12,848 bases of DNA from an uncultured Elusimicrobium sp. (lineage in GTDB: Bacteria > Elusimicrobiota > Elusimicrobia > Elusimicrobiales > Elusimicrobiaceae), in the NCBI GenBank assembly GCA_902787065.1, contig CADAFA010000029.1:1-12848 (forward strand), written 5' to 3'. Each line of letters opens with the position of its first letter. Positions within the stretch are counted from its first letter, which is position 1. Shown here one piece after another: positions 1 to 7,591 of this stretch. The notes below the pieces were generated by a model, which saw only the letters and a program-made list of their open reading frames with translations, had not been told where the DNA came from and did no database searches. The position numbers and the translations under genes were made by a program.

Positions 1-348
1 AGAAAAAAAAAAAAAAACGCAAGTAGAACATTTTTTACGACGGGAAAATAAAAATACTTTTAAAAAATAAAAAACGGAATTTTTGATTTTTACTTTGACA
101 ACGTAAAATAAAACCAAACTAAGAACTCACACCTAGAAAGTATTTTGGAGATAATTTAAATTTTTCTTTGACGACGTGTACCAAGAAGTAAAACGAACGG
201 AGTGAGTTTGCGGTACTCTAGGAAAAGGGTAATTCTACCCGTAGAAAAATTTAAATTAGCCCAAAAGACGCCGCTAGCACAAAACATCAATTGTAAACTT
301 CCGCTTTTACCGGATGTAAATTTCATATTAAATTTATATAATATATCT
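1..348. other. AT-rich non-coding region upstream of terC
   Basis: No convincing gene is seen here. An open frame on the + strand runs in from a GTG at 202 to join terC, but its 49 extra residues have no TerC character, and a perfect inverted repeat covers part of the stretch, so I treat it as untranslated. The first 120 bases are extremely AT-rich, with an A-run at 3-17. A TTGACA hexamer at 95-100 has no good -10 partner. The related 12-mers CTTTGACAACGT (93-104) and CTTTGACGACGT (166-177) form a short direct repeat of unknown meaning. Confidence 0.6.
152..258 (+). repeat. Inverted repeat / structured leader upstream of terC
   Basis: The arms TAATTTAAATTTTTCT (152-167) and AGAAAAATTTAAATTA (243-258) are perfect 16-bp reverse complements. 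Between them lie two more possible hairpins: GTACC (178-182) with GGTAC (212-216), and GGGTA (227-231) with TACCC (236-240) closing a 4-nt loop. Together they would fold as a three-way junction of about 107 nt. It could be a structured 5' leader of terC, a small palindromic element, or a transcription end for - strand transcripts, since the GGGTA/TACCC hairpin is followed on that strand by TTTT. The inverted repeat is directly visible; its role is inference. Confidence 0.55.
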
Positions 349-1275
349 ATGATACACCACTTATATCTCTGGATCCTCTTTTGGGTAGTAGTAATAATCG
401 CACTCGGGCTTGACCTGTTTATTTTAAATAAGCACCACGGGCATGTTTCAATTAAAGATGCTTCTGTTATGGTCGTAGCCTGGGTATCGCTTGCCATATG
501 TTTCGGGGGCGTAATTTGGCTGGCATCGGGCATGCAAAGCGCACTTGAATTTTTTACAGGTTATGTAATAGAATATTCCCTTTCAATAGACAATATGTTT
601 GTCTTTATTATGATTTTCACTTATTTTGCTATTCCTAAAGACCATCAGCCGAAAGCCTTGCTTTGGGGTATTTTAGGGGCGGTTGTAATGCGTTTTATTT
701 TTATATTTATCGGCGTACAACTTATAACGCGCTTTACTTTTATGATTTATATCTTCGGCTTAATTTTAATTTATACAGCCGTCAAAATGTTGCTTGGTAA
801 AGATGAAAAAATTGACCCTTCCCAAAACCCTGTTTTAAAATTGTTTAAAAAAATAATGCCGATAAACGAAACTATACATAACGGTAATTTTTTTGTAAGG
901 GAAAACGGTAAACTTTTTGCTACCACTTTGCTTGCAACTGTTGTTGTAATTGAAGCATCAGATTTAGTTTTTGCCGTAGATTCCATCCCCGCGGTTTTAG
1001 CGGTTACACAAGATACTTTTATTGTTTACACTTCAAATATTTTTGCGATTATCGGGCTTAGGTCGCTTTACTTTTTGCTTTCCGGAATGGCAGGTAAATT
1101 TGAGTATTTGAAATACGGTATTGCGGCGGTTTTGGTATTTGTTGGTATAAAGATGTTAATTTCGCATTATTACAAGATGCCGACGGTCCTTTCCTTGTTT
1201 ACAATAGTTCTAATTTTAGGTATTTCGGTTTTAGCTTCGGTAATAAAAAATAGAAAGACACTTAAGGCTAATTAA
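349..1275 (+). CDS. TerC-family integral membrane protein
   Basis: A 308-residue polytopic membrane protein of the TerC family (Alx/YkoY-type). Characterised members are linked to metal ion efflux, notably manganese, and to tellurium resistance; the substrate here is not shown. About eight hydrophobic segments are visible. The two acidic signatures of the family are present: SLSIDNMFVF near residues 78-87, and IEASDLVFAVDSIPA near 201-215. I chose the ATG at 349 because homologous character begins there and the length suits the family; the GTG at 202 would add 49 unrelated residues. No Shine-Dalgarno sequence precedes the ATG. A TATAAT at 337-342 sits where a -10 would give a leaderless mRNA, but no -35 supports it and AT-rich DNA yields such hexamers by chance. 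The gene is convergent with the six-gene cluster and overlaps the last gene's stop by 8 nt. Confidence 0.9.
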   Translation: MIHHLYLWILFWVVVIIALGLDLFILNKHHGHVSIKDASVMVVAWVSLAICFGGVIWLASGMQSALEFFTGYVIEYSLSIDNMFVFIMIFTYFAIPKDHQPKALLWGILGAVVMRFIFIFIGVQLITRFTFMIYIFGLILIYTAVKMLLGKDEKIDPSQNPVLKLFKKIMPINETIHNGNFFVRENGKLFATTLLATVVVIEASDLVFAVDSIPAVLAVTQDTFIVYTSNIFAIIGLRSLYFLLSGMAGKFEYLKYGIAAVLVFVGIKMLISHYYKMPTVLSLFTIVLILGISVLASVIKNRKTLKAN

Positions 1276-2995
1276 ACATAAAGCCGGATACGGGTTCTAA
1301 TTGAAAGTTTTCGTCAATTTCTTTAAATAAACCATTCACCTTTGTAATACAATCTTGGCGAGCTTCATTTTGATTATTAAAATTCTCATTTCCACCACAA
1401 CCACTAAAGCTATTAGAAGACCTGGCCCATTTAACAACGTTTCTACAGATTCCACCACCGAATACATCTGGCCAATCAGTTCCACCTGTTACTTCCAAAG
1501 CATCTATTGCCTCACATGAATCTTTAGTATTATCTTTTAATTTATATTCCATTTTACAGGAACTAGCATAAGCTTCTCCTGCTTGCCTTATGGCGATACA
1601 TGTTTGTCTGGCTACTATCATATACAAATTCCAATCTCTTCTTAAATTTATTGCGGGGGCACTTAAGTCTCCATAAGTCGGAACGACAAATGAATTACAA
1701 GAACCTGGTGCACCTCTCCATGCAACATTGTTAGAATCTTGTGAAATACCAATTATTCCTGCTTTTGCATTTTCATAGAGAGGTTTGACCTGTTTCATTA
1801 CTTCCTCATACCGTTTGCGGCCTTCTTCGCACTCCTTCAAATTTTCTTTTACCGTAAGAACAAATGATAAAGGGGACATTTCAGAAGGATCAATAGTAGG
1901 TACTTTGTCCTGTGTTTGACCTCTGGCAACTAAAATTTCTTCTTGAGGTTCATCCCCGTTAAAAGCAATTTCCGAAAGATGTTTTGAAGACTCCAGATAT
2001 TTCTTACCCACTGCGGCATTGCTGTAGAAATAACTTGAAAACACATCTTGGCCTGATGAACCAAAAAAATCTATTAATCTAGCTATAGGCATATTATCTT
2101 TAACATAAAAACCCATATTGCCGTCATAGCCCCCAAAGTAGTTTAAGGAGGCAAAAGATTCCGTAAAACTTCTGTTTCTTATAATTTTGTCAGTCACACC
2201 GTCTGATTTAACAACACTAAAAAGCTCCCCGGCAATAATCGGTTTTATCATGCGGCTGTTTTCCAAAATTTGTGTTTCAACCTCATCACCGGAACTATAA
2301 ACAGAATAGGCAAAATCGGGTAAAGGCTCAGGTTTAGATGAGGTTTGGCTTTGCCCTGCTTGCCCTTGGTTGTCCCTGTCAAAACTTCCGCGTACTTGGC
2401 GGCGCTTGCTGCCCATAACTTCATCTTGGCTGGCAGTAGTCGCAGTTGCTTTTTTGTAAGTAAAATCGGTAAAACCGTCGTCCTTACTAAAATCATCAAA
2501 ATAATCATCTTTAGGTAAAGCACGAACGCCTTTTAATTCCCCATCAATTTCCGGGGTATTTACAGCTTTACCATCTTGATAAATACCGGCAATTTCATCG
2601 GGGCGTTTGCGGGTTCTTTCATACTCGTAATAATACGTTTTTTTTGCATTTATTAAGCGGTTAGAGTTGTCTGTATTAAACCTAGAGGTATAAAAAACAT
2701 CAGGCTGATAATCAACACTTTGTTTTTTAAAGGCAATAGCCATATTAGGTGTTTCTATCCCGAGGGAACTTAAAGCTAAATCAAGTAAAGTTAACTTTCT
2801 TGCAATATCTCCGGAGAGGCCATACTTTAAAGAAATATTACTAAAAAGAGGAACATAATAAACAGGTGTAACAAAACTTACAAGTAAAGCCCCCAAGAAA
2901 ATAAAGGACATAACCAAAAAGAATTTATTTTGGTTTTTATTTTCCTGGTTTTTTACAGGTTTTATATTTACTATAGGTTTTGTTTCTTGTTTCAT
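1268..2995 (-). CDS. Gene F: membrane-anchored Cys-rich protein of unknown function
   Basis: I do not recognise this 575-residue protein. It has a basic, Asn/Gln/Lys-rich N-terminus (1-24), one hydrophobic segment (about 25-49) and then a long soluble part, predicted to lie outside the cytoplasm because the positive charge is on the N-terminal side. Residues 120-225 are charged and low in complexity. The last third carries eight cysteines (389, 433, 466, 480, 494, 517, 533, 549), an even number that suits disulfides in an oxidising compartment. GAGGG lies 3 nt upstream of the ATG. It is the last gene of the six-gene cluster, after a 105-nt gap from the tail of gene E, and its TAG stop overlaps the end of convergent terC. 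No enzyme motif is visible. Confidence 0.85.
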   Translation of the reverse strand: MKQETKPIVNIKPVKNQENKNQNKFFLVMSFIFLGALLVSFVTPVYYVPLFSNISLKYGLSGDIARKLTLLDLALSSLGIETPNMAIAFKKQSVDYQPDVFYTSRFNTDNSNRLINAKKTYYYEYERTRKRPDEIAGIYQDGKAVNTPEIDGELKGVRALPKDDYFDDFSKDDGFTDFTYKKATATTASQDEVMGSKRRQVRGSFDRDNQGQAGQSQTSSKPEPLPDFAYSVYSSGDEVETQILENSRMIKPIIAGELFSVVKSDGVTDKIIRNRSFTESFASLNYFGGYDGNMGFYVKDNMPIARLIDFFGSSGQDVFSSYFYSNAAVGKKYLESSKHLSEIAFNGDEPQEEILVARGQTQDKVPTIDPSEMSPLSFVLTVKENLKECEEGRKRYEEVMKQVKPLYENAKAGIIGISQDSNNVAWRGAPGSCNSFVVPTYGDLSAPAINLRRDWNLYMIVARQTCIAIRQAGEAYASSCKMEYKLKDNTKDSCEAIDALEVTGGTDWPDVFGGGICRNVVKWARSSNSFSGCGGNENFNNQNEARQDCITKVNGLFKEIDENFQLEPVSGFMFN

Positions 2996-3100
2996 AAACC
3001 CTCTTTATTCTTTACATCAGTAAAGCAAAAATTTATTTTTACTCCCTTATGCCCAGCAAATAATAGCGATAATAAATAAAATTTTCCTAAAAGAATAAAA

Positions 3101-3242
3101 CTATAATTGCCCGGCTTCTTCACGGGCTTCATTCGCTTGGGCCTGAATCTCTGCCCTGGCAGCAGCTTCAGCTTGAGCACGAAGGCGTGCTTCTTCCTCT
3201 TGTACTTCTTTTAAACGTGCTTTATAAGCTTCAAGCTCCGCG
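3101..3242 (-). pseudogene. Frameshifted C-terminal tail of gene E
   Basis: Directly after the stop of gene E, the +1 frame stays open for 46 codons (from 3241) and ends at a TAG (3103-3101). It encodes an Ala/Glu/Arg/Gln-rich, strongly helical, coiled-coil-like segment beginning AELEAYKARLKEVQ. In paralogue C the same DNA reads CTT TTA AAT, giving LLN, and carries on in frame into a similar charged tail. Gene E reads CTT TTA AAA TAG, with one extra A in the run, which creates the stop. Without that A, E would read NDLLNS and run into this tail, giving a protein of about 188 residues. The cause may be a real mutation, programmed +1 frameshifting, or a sequencing or assembly indel. Confidence 0.75.
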
Positions 3243-3671
3243 CTATTTTAAAAGGTCATTTTTCTCCGTAGGTTGATAACCCCCTTCAACGCCAAGTTGT
3301 TTTAATCTTCTTTGCTTTGCAAGTTCCCTTTGCCTTTTGGCCTGCTGTGATCTATATTGTTGCATTTGCGGGGAATTTAAAGCCTTTTCATAACCAGCCT
3401 GAATTTGCTTTCTTGCTTTAGTATCTTCTTTAACAATTGAGATATACATAACCAAAGCAAATATAAACAACATAATCACAAAAGCAACATAAAAAAACTT
3501 TCCGTATTTAGAAAGTGGACGTTTCTTCCTCACCCCCGGCTCAGGAATTTGAGGGATATTCTCTACCCCATACGGGCCTTTTTGCCCAGTTTCCGGCATC
3601 TGTGGCATTTGCGGTGTCCGGACTGGACCCGTTACTTGTTGTTTGTTTTCAAGATCATTTAAATTTTGCAT
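3243..3671 (-). CDS. Gene E: small single-span coiled-coil protein, paralogue of C, prematurely stopped
   Basis: A 142-residue protein of unknown function. It has a Pro/Gln/Met-rich cytoplasmic-type N-terminus with MPQMP and IPQIPEPG stretches, a basic patch (48-58), one membrane span (about 58-79) and a Lys/Arg/Gln-rich helix predicted as coiled coil (85-128). It is clearly paralogous to gene C: both start MQNLN, and both share NSPQM, an RQREL/LQREL helix, RLKQLxVEG and KNDLL. The reading frame ends at KNDLLK through an extra A compared with C, cutting off about 47 residues. AAAGGG overlaps the end of gene D and lies 6 nt before the ATG, which suggests translational coupling. It is the second half of the duplicated D/E module. 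Confidence 0.85.
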   Translation of the reverse strand: MQNLNDLENKQQVTGPVRTPQMPQMPETGQKGPYGVENIPQIPEPGVRKKRPLSKYGKFFYVAFVIMLFIFALVMYISIVKEDTKARKQIQAGYEKALNSPQMQQYRSQQAKRQRELAKQRRLKQLGVEGGYQPTEKNDLLK

Positions 3672-3681
3672 AAATCACCCT

Positions 3682-5373
3682 TTATTTTTTTATCGCTCTA
3701 ATAATTTTCCAGAATATTCCCTTGGCATTTTCTTTTACACCGCTAACCATATTACTAAGCCAATCTAAATCATTTTTTTCATATTCTGCGAATTCACCGT
3801 CTTTATCATTAAAGTCATCATTTTTAAGACCCTTAAACAAACGGTCTAATTTGCCCGATTGTGCAAGAATATAGGTTAGTCCGGTAACAATACCGGTAGC
3901 ACCCAAAATTCCTCCAAATATCTTCATAGTACCGCCAAACCAATTAGCTTGTGCAATTCTTGCCTCTATATCAATACCGGCATTTATAAGACCGAATCTA
4001 TCTTTATCCCCCATTTGCTGTATCATACCGATGACAGAGTTTTCAGCAGGATTGACAAGCCCGATCCTGTTATCTATCATATTATACATCCATGCAATGA
4101 CTCCTATCAAGGCAGGTAGGAAAACAGGCCATCCACCTGCAGCACAAAGAATTGTACAGGAAAAAGCAAGCAACCCTAATAAAATAGTCCAAACCAAAGT
4201 CCAGGAATATTTCTTTTTTATTTGTTTATTTAAATCTGCCAAGGTTTCCATTTGGTTTTCTATATCGTTGAACACATTATTAAGGTTTGGAGCTTTAGGG
4301 AGATTATTGTTTCCATTAGAACCACCGCCCAAACTGCTGGCTACTTTACCTATGGTTGCACCACTTTCTATAGTGTTGCCGATCGTCTCCGTATCAGCAC
4401 CATCAAAAACAGCGGAAGCCAAAGATTTAGCACCTTCACTTTGTTGGCTTGCAACGGCTTTAGTGGAATAAGCATTTGCTTGAATAGCATCATTAATAGC
4501 ACCGCGCCCACCGCTGCCTTTACCTTCACCAGCAGAACCTCCGCCAATACTGACATTAAAACCACCCATAGACCCCGCTCTGCCGAATTTGAAGGCCTCA
4601 ACCTCACCTGAAGCAGACCGGGTATCTGTCTGCGGTAAAGCACGTGTAGTATTATCGCCACCCATAGAGCTACCAACACCAAAAGAGGAGGAACCTCCGC
4701 TACGGGCGCCGCCTGCACCACCGCTACTGCCAAAAGCAGAACCGCCACTAGAAGCTGCCAACCTGTTTACTTGCGTTGCAGGCCTTACTGCTTGATTATT
4801 TGCTACTCTACTACCCTTACCACCTTTGCCGGATAAGGCAGCCGCTTGGATATCTTGGAATTTTTGTTCCCCATAACCTGCACTTTGAGCAGAGGAATAA
4901 GAATTATCCCCCCCAAAGCCGCCTGCCCCTTGTTCATAAGTTGAACCGAAAGGCTGATAGGTTTCACTATTTGCACCGTATGCGCTATTTCTATTTTGGT
5001 TATAGGCAGTGCTTGTTCCTCCCTCATGGCCGTAGACAAAACCTTCATCAGCGCGAACACCCTCTTCATAAGCGCCGTCGGAACTATAAGCATCACTAGG
5101 ATCTGTTCCGTCAGATTTCCCTTTTAAAAAGCGCGCACTGTAACCTTCTTGTGTGGCAGACATTTGCCTTTCAAGAGCTGCCCGGCTGGTTGAACTGCCG
5201 CCGAACTTATTAAAAGCATTCTCACCGAAACGTGAGAGGGCTGCCTCATTTGCGGCTTTTTGTTCGCTATCAGTAAAATTACTTACGACACCTAAACCCA
5301 CCATTAAGGTTACCCCGGCAAGCACAATGCCTGCTACAGTTTTTTTACCTAATTTAGATAACATATTGTTCAT
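3682..5373 (-). CDS. Gene D: Gly/Ser-rich multi-span membrane protein, paralogue of B
   Basis: A 563-residue protein of unknown function. It has an N-terminal hydrophobic segment (about 13-31), a long Gly/Ser/Ala/Tyr-rich region (50-350), and a C-terminal part with about three spans (391-409, 414-432, 481-504) ending in a basic helix. The middle holds a block nearly identical to gene B: RLAASSGGSAFG (204-215), then TRALPQT and FKFGRAGSMGGFNVS (261-275), then an Ala/Ser-rich helix ending AVFDG (321-325). The total length matches B to within one residue. A helical linker (365-388) precedes the first C-terminal span. The start is fixed by a strong AGGAGG, 4 nt before the ATG. It lies 27 nt after gene C and 10 nt before gene E. 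The composition suggests a structural or adhesive envelope protein rather than an enzyme. Confidence 0.87.
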   Translation of the reverse strand: MNNMLSKLGKKTVAGIVLAGVTLMVGLGVVSNFTDSEQKAANEAALSRFGENAFNKFGGSSTSRAALERQMSATQEGYSARFLKGKSDGTDPSDAYSSDGAYEEGVRADEGFVYGHEGGTSTAYNQNRNSAYGANSETYQPFGSTYEQGAGGFGGDNSYSSAQSAGYGEQKFQDIQAAALSGKGGKGSRVANNQAVRPATQVNRLAASSGGSAFGSSGGAGGARSGGSSSFGVGSSMGGDNTTRALPQTDTRSASGEVEAFKFGRAGSMGGFNVSIGGGSAGEGKGSGGRGAINDAIQANAYSTKAVASQQSEGAKSLASAVFDGADTETIGNTIESGATIGKVASSLGGGSNGNNNLPKAPNLNNVFNDIENQMETLADLNKQIKKKYSWTLVWTILLGLLAFSCTILCAAGGWPVFLPALIGVIAWMYNMIDNRIGLVNPAENSVIGMIQQMGDKDRFGLINAGIDIEARIAQANWFGGTMKIFGGILGATGIVTGLTYILAQSGKLDRLFKGLKNDDFNDKDGEFAEYEKNDLDWLSNMVSGVKENAKGIFWKIIRAIKK

Positions 5374-5400
5374 AGGGCCTCCTGTTACTACCCGTTAAAT

Positions 5401-5889
5401 TTATTGCCTTTGCGTTTTGCCGACTTGCGCTTGGCGGTAAATTTCAAGCTTTTGCCTATAATCCATAACCTTCTTTGTATTATCTGGGGCCTGATTATCG
5501 GCTATTTCTTTTTTTCTAAATTGTTCATTTAAAAGGTCATTTTTTTGTACCGGATTTGATACCCCTTCAACATTAAGTTGTTTTAACCTTTTTTGTCTTT
5601 CAAGTTCCCTTTGCAAACGTGCTAGTTTAATACGGTATTCCTTCATTTGAGGTGAATTTAAAATTGCTTCCTCGTTTACTTGAATTTGTTTCCCGGTCCT
5701 AATATTATCAGTAATAATTATGCAACCTAAGTACAGGGTAATTATTAAAGGAATAAAAGCCCACAAAATACCTATAAACTTAACAAATTCAGAAGGTGCA
5801 ACTTTATTCCCCACTTCCTTACCTGTAAGTTGTTCACTTTGCATTTTTGAAATAGGACGCAACTCATTAAAATTATTTAAATTTTGCAT
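5401..5889 (-). CDS. Gene C: small single-span coiled-coil protein, paralogue of E
   Basis: A 162-residue protein of unknown function. It has a polar N-terminus, one membrane span (about 38-60) and a long charged helix (65-160) likely to form coiled coil on the extracytoplasmic side. It shares the MQNLN start, NSPQM, RLKQLNVEG and QKNDLL with gene E, and continues intact through NEQFRKKE to a basic Gln-rich end. It is therefore the reference that shows E to be frameshifted. AGAGGA, within the last codons of gene B, is 6 nt before the ATG; only 3 nt separate the two genes, which suggests coupled translation and roughly matched output. Its role may be to assemble with B through the helix, but that is inference. 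Confidence 0.88.
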   Translation of the reverse strand: MQNLNNFNELRPISKMQSEQLTGKEVGNKVAPSEFVKFIGILWAFIPLIITLYLGCIIITDNIRTGKQIQVNEEAILNSPQMKEYRIKLARLQRELERQKRLKQLNVEGVSNPVQKNDLLNEQFRKKEIADNQAPDNTKKVMDYRQKLEIYRQAQVGKTQRQ

Positions 5890-5892
5890 AAA

Positions 5893-7581
5893 TTATCCTC
5901 TCTTAGTAGGGAAAATTTTTTCTAATATTCCTCTAAAAGCTCCAAAACCTTTTAAACTCAACTTATTACTAAAATTCTTAATAGCATTTGCAAAACCACC
6001 TGCGGTTTTCTCTACAACTTGCTCTGCCGCCACTTTAGTAACAGTAGTTGCAGCCTTTTTCTTAAATATAGAAGTAATACTATTCCAAGTATTTTTCCAC
6101 ATATCAGTTAACCCAGCAAATATTAAAGCACCTGAAAGAATGGGGATTTTTAAAGCTAAATTATATTTACCTACAAAATCAACCCCCCGATTAATTGCTT
6201 TAAACTTCTGATCTGCCATTTGGTCAACAACATCTTTCATCCAAAGGCCCATACCTGTTACAAGCAATACACCTATTGCTACTACCACTCCTGCTATCCA
6301 CAATCCATGAACCGGAATGTTCTTTAAAAAAGATATACCGATTGATAAGGCAAGAGCGCCTATAAGTGTTGCCCATTTAAGTGTATTTAATTTATTCTCT
6401 AATTCTTTAAATTCCTCTGTTTTTTGCTTAGTTTCATTGATATCATTTATCAGGTCATTCATAGATTGCGTAATGGCTTTCGGTAAATTACCCTTACTAC
6501 CATCTAATAAAGCATTTACGGTTCTGCTTATGGTGGCATTTTCAGGTATTGTTGGGGTAAGATTTTCAGGGTTACTACCATCAAAGGCTGCGTCAGCTAA
6601 AGATTTTTGGCCTGCCTCATGACTACTTGCAGTTGCTTTTGCGGAATAAGCTGCTGCCATTTGTAAATCAGGCATAGCCCCTCCTATCCCCCTGCCTTTA
6701 CCTTCACCGCCTGCTCTTCCGTCAAAACTAACATTAAAACCACCCATAGTACCTGCGCGGCCGAATTTAAAGGCCTCGCCCTCACCAGTACCAGATTGAC
6801 CTTTTGTTTGTGGTAAAGCACGGGTAGAATTATCACCTTTAACGGAACTGCTATCAACTCCTGAAGAGGTTACAGCGCCTCCGCGAGCCGCACCTGCTCC
6901 GCTATTGCCGAAGGCTGAACTGCCGCCTGAAGCAGCTAGTTTATTAATTTGCGTTGATTGCCTGGCTGTCTGGGCACCTATTTTTGGAGAAGTCTTTCCC
7001 TCTTTGGACTGGGCTTCTTTTACTGCCTTTCCGTTTACAGCTTGTTTGGTTGCTTGAAATTGTTGTAAACCATAATTTGTATCTCGTTCGGAAGAATTGG
7101 CTCTTACACTTAAGCTTTCATCCTCTAGTTCATAAGTTGAATCTAAGGGATTATAAACATCTCCACCGGTTGCTGTATTAACACCTGCGGTTTTCCACGC
7201 CTTTTGGGAATCAATATAAGCGCGGGCAGCATCAAAACTTGCTTGTTCTTTTGCCGCTTGGTTTTTAGCGTTTTTTGGATCAGACAATACACCTACATCA
7301 GCATAAAAACTTCTGCCTTCACCCTTATAAAAAGCAGGGTCAGAGTTTTCAAAATCAACACCTCCGCCGGGTAAATTATTTGCACTCAAATTTAAATCTT
7401 CCCCTTTATAATTTGCAGGAGCCGCAGGATTGTATGAAGGAGAACTATTATAAGCATTATACACACTATATCCCATAGCTGTAACAAAAACCGCAGCACT
7501 CAGGCCTGCCATCACATTGGCTGAAACTTTACCTTTTTTATTTAAAAAAGTACTTTTAAAAAGTTTAATAATGTTTTTCAT
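5893..7581 (-). CDS. Gene B: Gly/Ser/Ala-rich multi-span membrane protein, paralogue of D
   Basis: A 562-residue protein of unknown function. It has a basic N-terminus, a hydrophobic segment (about 22-41), a Tyr/Asn/Pro/Gly-rich region, a conserved core and a C-terminal membrane part (about 402-419, 426-447, 478-492) ending in basic, helical residues. The core shared with D includes NKLAASGG (213-220), TRALPQT, FKFGRAGTMGGFNVS (271-285), GEGKGRG (292-298) and an Ala-rich helix ending AAFDG (331-335). Upstream of the C-terminal spans, residues 372-400 form a charged helix. AAGGAG lies 6 nt before the ATG and touches the stop of gene A, indicating an operon. Despite the NKKGK sequence it lacks the Glu+5 of type IV pilins, so I do not call it a pilin. 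Confidence 0.87.
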   Translation of the reverse strand: MKNIIKLFKSTFLNKKGKVSANVMAGLSAAVFVTAMGYSVYNAYNSSPSYNPAAPANYKGEDLNLSANNLPGGGVDFENSDPAFYKGEGRSFYADVGVLSDPKNAKNQAAKEQASFDAARAYIDSQKAWKTAGVNTATGGDVYNPLDSTYELEDESLSVRANSSERDTNYGLQQFQATKQAVNGKAVKEAQSKEGKTSPKIGAQTARQSTQINKLAASGGSSAFGNSGAGAARGGAVTSSGVDSSSVKGDNSTRALPQTKGQSGTGEGEAFKFGRAGTMGGFNVSFDGRAGGEGKGRGIGGAMPDLQMAAAYSAKATASSHEAGQKSLADAAFDGSNPENLTPTIPENATISRTVNALLDGSKGNLPKAITQSMNDLINDINETKQKTEEFKELENKLNTLKWATLIGALALSIGISFLKNIPVHGLWIAGVVVAIGVLLVTGMGLWMKDVVDQMADQKFKAINRGVDFVGKYNLALKIPILSGALIFAGLTDMWKNTWNSITSIFKKKAATTVTKVAAEQVVEKTAGGFANAIKNFSNKLSLKGFGAFRGILEKIFPTKRG

Positions 7582-7591
7582 AAGTTACTCC

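Noticed and set aside
202..348. N-terminal extension of terC from a GTG at 202
   Set aside because: The 49 residues lack TerC-like character, coincide with a perfect inverted repeat, and the typical family start fits the ATG at 349.
150..348. yybP-ykoY (manganese) riboswitch ahead of terC
   Set aside because: The context is right, but the conserved GGGGAGUAG-type loop and its partner bases are not present.
156..533. A 125-codon open frame on the - strand, antisense to terC and its leader
   Set aside because: Its composition is that of a shadow frame, and it overlaps the clearly conserved terC gene.
2992..3180. A 62-codon open frame on the - strand whose stop overlaps the start of gene F
   Set aside because: It runs in a different frame through the frameshifted tail of gene E, has no ribosome site at its start, and its second half is AT-rich intergenic sequence with no protein character.
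7515..7581. Gene B as a type IV prepilin because of the NKKGK sequence near its N-terminus
   Set aside because: There is no Glu at +5 and no Phe/Met after the Gly, and the protein is far too large, with extra C-terminal spans.
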